DNA from: a virus
IMG/VR virus record: IMGVR_UViG_3300042549_006752
Coordinates: 1-32,078 of that record
Reading direction: 5' to 3' (one strand)
Length of the DNA: 32,078 bases
The notes below the pieces were generated by a model. It did not search any database. It worked only from the letters and a program-made list of their open reading frames with translations, and was not told the origin of the DNA. Made by a program: the position numbers and the translations under genes. Position 1 is the stretch's first letter, and each line of letters begins with the position of its first letter. Below are positions 28,685-32,078 of this stretch, piece after piece.

Positions 28685-30535
28685 TTACACGGGCGGCGGC
28701 GGCGTGTCAATCTCGGATTCTTTGCCGAGAGGAAAGAAGCCGCTGCGAATCGCAATGACGAGTGCCATCACCTCTAAATCCCAATAGTGATCCTCGCGGA
28801 TTTTCTTCCACACGATTTTCTTGACCGTCGCTGTCTTTTTATCCGGTTCGATTAGCGGCATGAAGCCCGGCATGTTTTTCGCGTAGCACTCTGGCATATC
28901 GCTGGCAATGCCGAAATAGCGGCCCGATGCGCCCGTGATAAGCGCGTAGAGGTAGCCATAAAGCTCTGGATTGTGCGACGTAATGCAATATGCCCAGCCC
29001 TCCGGCAAACGGCCAACCTTGACCTTGCGTGCGCTTTTTGGCAGTGCCTCGCCGACGATGCCGGATTGCGGCTCCGGCTGCGAATATGGCATGGGATGAG
29101 TGACGTTCATCGCGTCCACGCCGATGCCCTGTTTGACGGCGTGGAACTGCTGGAGGTCGCTCCCCTTGAACGCATACCATCCGAACTGCCCGCACTCCCG
29201 AAACGTGCGGCGGGGTTCGTGTCCGCTGTCAATTATGACGTGCGAATTTTTGCCAGGCTTGCCTTCCTGCACGCCAAACTCAGCGGCCATTTCGTGAAGC
29301 TGCGCCGCCGTGTCAATTCGCCGGTAGCACACGCGCCGGGAGTTGCCCTTCCTGTCCCATTCCGTCACAAGCGCGTGCCGGTGCGCGGGTTCGCCAGCCT
29401 TGCCTGCCTGCGGGTCGCAGGATAAGACACGCAATGTATCACCCCCCGACTGCCACACGTCTCCGAGCCGGTAGTCACGATTGCCCTTGGCGTCGCCGAG
29501 CGATGGCATGGTCGGCGTCCAGATTCCGCAAATCTGCTTCTTCACGAAATTCTCCATCACGTCCAAATTGCCGAGCAAGGCATATTCGATTGCCTCAACG
29601 TATTTTTGCAGCGTGGATTTCCATTCCAGTTCGGGAACGGAGAAAACATTCCATCGATACGAGTCAGTCCCCGGCTGCGGGTTCGGGTTCATCGGCACGT
29701 AGTCATCGCCGCACAGTGATTCCCGATCCTGTGTCGTGTCGTGAAATATGGCGTCGCAGTGAGGGCATCGGGCGCGAATGGATTCGACAATCGGCTTCTT
29801 GTCCGGTGTCTCATCCCAAAGGAAAACGTCCTTCCCGTAAACCTCCACCGCGTGCTTTTGCGTCGGCGTCACTTCCCTCCACAACGGCCAAATGAGCTTC
29901 GCGCACTTGGGGCATTTCCAGTGATACTCATTCTGCGGCCCGGCGAGAAAAAACTGCGCAATCTCGCGCCCGTCATCCGGTGCCGTGGTGCCATAGACCG
30001 CCTTGCCAAGCCAGCCCGCGCTTTGAATTCGATCTTCGATTTCTTTCAGCGCGCCGTCCTCGAATGAATCGGGCAAATGCGCCTCGTCAATCCATACGGT
30101 TTGCAACTGGTCGGTCTGCCTCTGTGCTTTCGACGGGCCGGAAATGTGGAACGTGCAATTCCGAAAATACCACTTCGATTTTGTCACTCGCCCGCGTTCC
30201 GTGATGCTCATTTTGAGCAGCCGTCTGCATTCTGGAATCGGGAGGATAAAAGGCTGTCCGCGATCTTGGCTCCATGTGTCGCCCTTGTCGTCATTCTGCG
30301 CGAAGAATTTGCAGTCGCCACCTACGCGCGCGATGTGGTGCGCGATGCAAATTTGCAGCGCCACCGTTTTCATGCAGCCCGCCGCCGCAAGCATGACGAG
30401 CCGCTTTGTGCGGATGTCGTCATTGGCCGCGAGCGGGGCGCGCAGGCGCTTGTAGTGCTCGATATTGAAGCGCCCGGTGTAGAGGGACAACTTCTCAAAA
30501 ACGATGTTTTCTGCGGCGAATTGTAGCGTGCTCAT
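28685..30535 (-). CDS. Terminase large subunit, GpA family (616 aa)
   Basis: This enzyme cuts and pumps DNA into the prohead. Motor motifs are Walker A AAAGCMKT (about 50-57) and Walker B VWIDEAH (Asp 150, Glu 151). Two zinc pairs, WKCPKCAKLIWP and ARCPHCDAIFHD, follow. The RNase H-like nuclease begins with LSCDPQAGKAG (Asp about 374) and HVIIDSGHEPRR (Asp about 436). GpA-type enzymes with this zinc feature usually make cohesive ends, so a cos site may lie near; none was identified. ATGA overlap with the upstream gene. Confidence 0.93.
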   Translation of the reverse strand: MSTLQFAAENIVFEKLSLYTGRFNIEHYKRLRAPLAANDDIRTKRLVMLAAAGCMKTVALQICIAHHIARVGGDCKFFAQNDDKGDTWSQDRGQPFILPIPECRRLLKMSITERGRVTKSKWYFRNCTFHISGPSKAQRQTDQLQTVWIDEAHLPDSFEDGALKEIEDRIQSAGWLGKAVYGTTAPDDGREIAQFFLAGPQNEYHWKCPKCAKLIWPLWREVTPTQKHAVEVYGKDVFLWDETPDKKPIVESIRARCPHCDAIFHDTTQDRESLCGDDYVPMNPNPQPGTDSYRWNVFSVPELEWKSTLQKYVEAIEYALLGNLDVMENFVKKQICGIWTPTMPSLGDAKGNRDYRLGDVWQSGGDTLRVLSCDPQAGKAGEPAHRHALVTEWDRKGNSRRVCYRRIDTAAQLHEMAAEFGVQEGKPGKNSHVIIDSGHEPRRTFRECGQFGWYAFKGSDLQQFHAVKQGIGVDAMNVTHPMPYSQPEPQSGIVGEALPKSARKVKVGRLPEGWAYCITSHNPELYGYLYALITGASGRYFGIASDMPECYAKNMPGFMPLIEPDKKTATVKKIVWKKIREDHYWDLEVMALVIAIRSGFFPLGKESEIDTPPPPV

Positions 30536-30861
30536 GCGATTAAATTTGCGCGCCGATGTTCAAAACATTCCCGTCCGCTGTATTGAGTCGGGAATGCTCG
30601 CGTTGGCTTGTCGAGCTTTGCACAATGGCCATCGAAGTATTTCCCCGCGCCAAGGTGCAGCGTGCCGCCTTTCGGAAAAAGAGCAGGGATTTCGTCCACA
30701 ATCGCCCCACGCTTAAAGTGCGCGCAGTCATTGCAGTCACGGTCAATCGTCTGCATTTCGATGATGTCATGAGGTGTCAATTTCGCGTCAAACGCGTGCC
30801 ACTCTTTGGCCTCGTCCGCTGTCATTTCGCGGGGCTGCTGCGTGCTCCAATATCTTTTCAT
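30532..30861 (-). CDS. Cys-containing protein between terminase genes (109 aa)
   Basis: The protein starts MKRYWSTQQPREMTADEAKE and has RDCNDCAHFKRG, then GHCAKLDKPTRAF and GRECFEHRRA. Four cysteines with this spacing suggest zinc binding. It is coupled by ATGA on both sides, between terminase small and large subunits, so a packaging accessory role is possible. No family was recognised. Confidence 0.65.
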   Translation of the reverse strand: MKRYWSTQQPREMTADEAKEWHAFDAKLTPHDIIEMQTIDRDCNDCAHFKRGAIVDEIPALFPKGGTLHLGAGKYFDGHCAKLDKPTRAFPTQYSGRECFEHRRANLIA

Positions 30862-31379
30862 GCGCCAATAAACTTCGGCAGCACGCCGTCCTCCAGCGCG
30901 GAGCTAATCGCGTTCTTGACCTCCGCACTGAATGAGCCATCCGTGGCAGCAACAAAATCCTCCGGCGAGTTTGCTTTTGCTGCCACTTGCGCCATCGTGA
31001 TCCGGCACTTTTGGTGCGCGATTTGCACGCAATCGAGAATGTGCTTTATCCATTCCCGGCATTCTTCGATGCTGGCCTTCTCGCCCTCCTTGCGCTCGAT
31101 TGCAACGCCACGGTCGTAATTCAGCAACGCCTTGGCCGTCTTGTTGAAGTTGTCGCGCGCGTTGAGCAGATCGCACTCGGCGCGGGCAATCGCGCCTTTG
31201 TTTTCCTGCGTCTCGGCGGCGTTTGGCGATAGCGAGCGAAGCGCGTCAAGGCGAGCCTCCGCGTCGTCCTCCTGCGCGGCAAATTTGGCAGCGGACATTT
31301 GCAGCCGCTTGAGCACGGCAGGCGCGGCGAGTTCCTGCACGGCATCCGGCGCGGCATCGGGTTTGCGTTTAGCGGCCAT
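30858..31379 (-). CDS. Terminase small subunit candidate (173 aa)
   Basis: The protein starts MAAKRKPDAAPDAVQELAAP and is helical with VLKRLQMSAAKFAAQEDDAE and a long coiled segment (ARAECDLLNARDNFNKTAKA). Small terminases bind the packaging site with an N-terminal HTH and oligomerise through a coiled coil. Position two genes before the large subunit fits, and the C-terminus SALEDGVLPKFIGA is reminiscent of the tail that binds the large subunit. The family is not confirmed by eye. Confidence 0.6.
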   Translation of the reverse strand: MAAKRKPDAAPDAVQELAAPAVLKRLQMSAAKFAAQEDDAEARLDALRSLSPNAAETQENKGAIARAECDLLNARDNFNKTAKALLNYDRGVAIERKEGEKASIEECREWIKHILDCVQIAHQKCRITMAQVAAKANSPEDFVAATDGSFSAEVKNAISSALEDGVLPKFIGA

Positions 31380-31388
31380 GTGAGTCTC

Positions 31389-31547
31389 TCATAATTCGAG
31401 TAGGTGTTTCAAAAGTTTCGGCCCGCTAGTCGTGCCCTTGCGCGCGAGCCAAGCGGCGTGCAATTCCGGCGAGAGGCGCATACACAGCGCCACGGGCGCG
31501 GGCTTGCGCTTGCGGCCACTGCCGGGACGTTTGCCTCCGCGTGTCAT
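31389..31547 (-). CDS. Small basic protein with GGxRPGxGRK motif (52 aa)
   Basis: ATG 31547 overlaps the upstream stop as ATGA. It reads MTRGGKRPGSGRKRKPAPVA, then LCMRLSPELHAAWLARKG. The Gly/Arg/Pro start is a common phage DNA-binding or terminase N-terminal motif and the second half resembles a ribbon-helix-helix (RLSPELHxxWL). It may regulate or assist packaging. Confidence 0.6.
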   Translation of the reverse strand: MTRGGKRPGSGRKRKPAPVALCMRLSPELHAAWLARKGTTSGPKLLKHLLEL

Positions 31548-31864
31548 TTGCAAATCAGCGCAACGTGCGCCGCGCGGCTTTCGTCGAGGTATGCGCCAAT
31601 CTTGGCGGACAGCGCGGAGTCGTGCATGTCAGCGGCACCGCGTAGATGGCACAGCACCTCGCGGGCGGTGTAGAGTTCGCCGCTTTCGCTGCGGCGGGAC
31701 ATGGCGTCAATCAGAGTGGCGATGATGATGGAATCGGACGGCATAGCGGGAGTGCGTGCGAGCGTGTAGGGTGAAGGCGCATCCTGTTCGCGGATGGCGA
31801 AAAGATGCTCACGCTGTTCGCGGGGTGTCATTGTGAGGCTCATAGAGGGAAGTGATGCGTTCAT
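31544..31864 (-). CDS. First gene of late block (106 aa, hypothetical)
   Basis: ATG 31864 follows CCGACAAAATGAA, the same context as the first early gene at 8163. The product (MNASLPSMSLTMTPREQREH) is helical in the second half with IIIATLIDAMSRRSESGELY and REVLCHLRGAADMHDSALSA. No family was recognised. It is joined by ATGA to the next gene and, at its start, to a 32-codon TTG frame. Confidence 0.6.
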   Translation of the reverse strand: MNASLPSMSLTMTPREQREHLFAIREQDAPSPYTLARTPAMPSDSIIIATLIDAMSRRSESGELYTAREVLCHLRGAADMHDSALSAKIGAYLDESRAAHVALICK

Positions 31865-32010
31865 TTTGTCGGGTTTGTCGGGTTGTTGTCGCTCGGCGTG
31901 GTGCCTTGCGTTGGATGCAAGCTAGGCCCGCACTTGAAAGCGCGCAAGCATTTTTTCAAAGTATTTTTCAGGCCGTGCGTAAAGTGTTGACTTGCGGGGT
32001 AGCTACGCCG
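31861..32010 (-). promoter_or_regulatory. Duplicated leader, copy B (late block)
   Basis: This is the partner of 8160-8319. Block 31978-32010 matches 8287-8319 at 28 of 33 bases, 31889-31909 matches 8188-8208 at 18 of 21, and the last 11 bases before the ATG are identical. The 33-base block encodes a regulator-like GVATPQVNTLR end in one frame, followed at once by a stop, so this copy seems to include a cut-off end of the regulator gene. Confidence 0.65.
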
Positions 32011-32040
32011 CGCAATGAAACACCGCTTGCACGATTTCAT
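31861..32040 (-). CDS. Possible 59-aa frame in leader B
   Basis: ATG 32040 opens a 59-aa frame, or TTG 31959 a 32-aa frame, ending in TGA that overlaps ATG 31864 as ATGA. The 32-aa version has the same length and ends as the frame in leader A. The longer one (MKSCKRCFIARRSYPASQHF) is basic and could be chance. Confidence 0.2.
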   Translation of the reverse strand: MKSCKRCFIARRSYPASQHFTHGLKNTLKKCLRAFKCGPSLHPTQGTTPSDNNPTNPTK

Positions 32041-32057
32041 GCTGACAGTAATCCGCC

Positions 32058-32078
32058 ACGGCTGACGGTGGCTGACGG
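32058..32078. repeat. Short tandem repeat cut by right edge
   Basis: GGCTGACGGT is followed at once by GGCTGACGG, and a related GCTGACA lies at 32041. It may be the first part of a repeat array upstream of the terminase genes, such as a packaging or binding site. The window ends here, so nothing more can be said. Confidence 0.4.

Noticed and set aside
32002-32020. Similarity of GCAATGAAACA here to the loop of the hairpin at 24217-24252
   Set aside because: Only 11 identical bases outside a shared GC-rich context; probably chance.
1-32078. CRISPR arrays, tRNA genes, insertion sequences, integrase
   Set aside because: No regularly spaced repeats, cloverleaf, transposase or recombinase motifs were seen on either strand.

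Overview
The window is most of the genome of a tailed double-stranded DNA bacteriophage or prophage with a long non-contractile tail. It contains a complete set of head, tail, lysis and replication genes and no recognisable chromosomal housekeeping gene. The DNA is GC-rich. Separately initiated genes have no Shine-Dalgarno sequence; they sit behind short A/C-rich, G-poor stretches. Some small protein types, such as the Cys-rich zinc-knuckle tail protein and the split RusA-like gene, together with the SD-less starts, make me lean towards a Verrucomicrobiota-like host. That is an impression, not a demonstration. No integrase, tRNA, rRNA, CRISPR array or insertion sequence was seen.

Layout. (1) Positions 1-8163, all leftward: the early/replication block. 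From upstream to downstream it holds small genes, an ERF single-strand annealing protein, small acidic and coiled-coil proteins, a DNA methyltransferase, a Lar-like zinc-ribbon protein, an HNH endonuclease, a replication initiator and a T7 gp4-like primase-helicase. It then passes through short genes off the left edge. (2) Positions 8160-8620: a 32-codon TTG reading frame, a 104-aa putative regulator and a divergent promoter region. Here a leftward and a rightward promoter overlap almost exactly, an arrangement that suggests a genetic switch. (3) Positions 8618-10438, rightward: a small operon with a Cys-rich N-terminus, a RusA-like resolvase whose two halves lie in different reading frames, and a separate HNH gene that looks like an insertion. 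(4) Positions 10583-31864, leftward: the late block. In transcription order it holds two small genes, a terminase small subunit candidate, a GpA-type terminase large subunit, a connector, a lambda-type portal, a small HTH protein, a protease/scaffold, the major capsid protein, two decoration candidates, tail completion and tube candidates, the tape measure, distal tail proteins, a 1147-aa fibre with a GH43-like propeller, a coiled-coil protein, a membrane-anchored PAS protein, a holin candidate, a lipoprotein, an amidase endolysin and a 23-aa membrane peptide.

How it works together. Genes are packed with at least 25 four-base ATGA or GTGA overlaps, so most translation is probably coupled. The early and late leftward blocks are preceded by homologous leaders (8160-8319 and 31861-32010), so they may answer to the same regulator. 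The points most worth following are these duplicated leaders, the frame-split RusA gene, the overlapping promoters, the PAS protein in the lysis cassette, a 23-bp stem whose only mismatches are G-U pairs on the transcribed strand, and a frame-changing heptanucleotide repeat inside the replication initiator.
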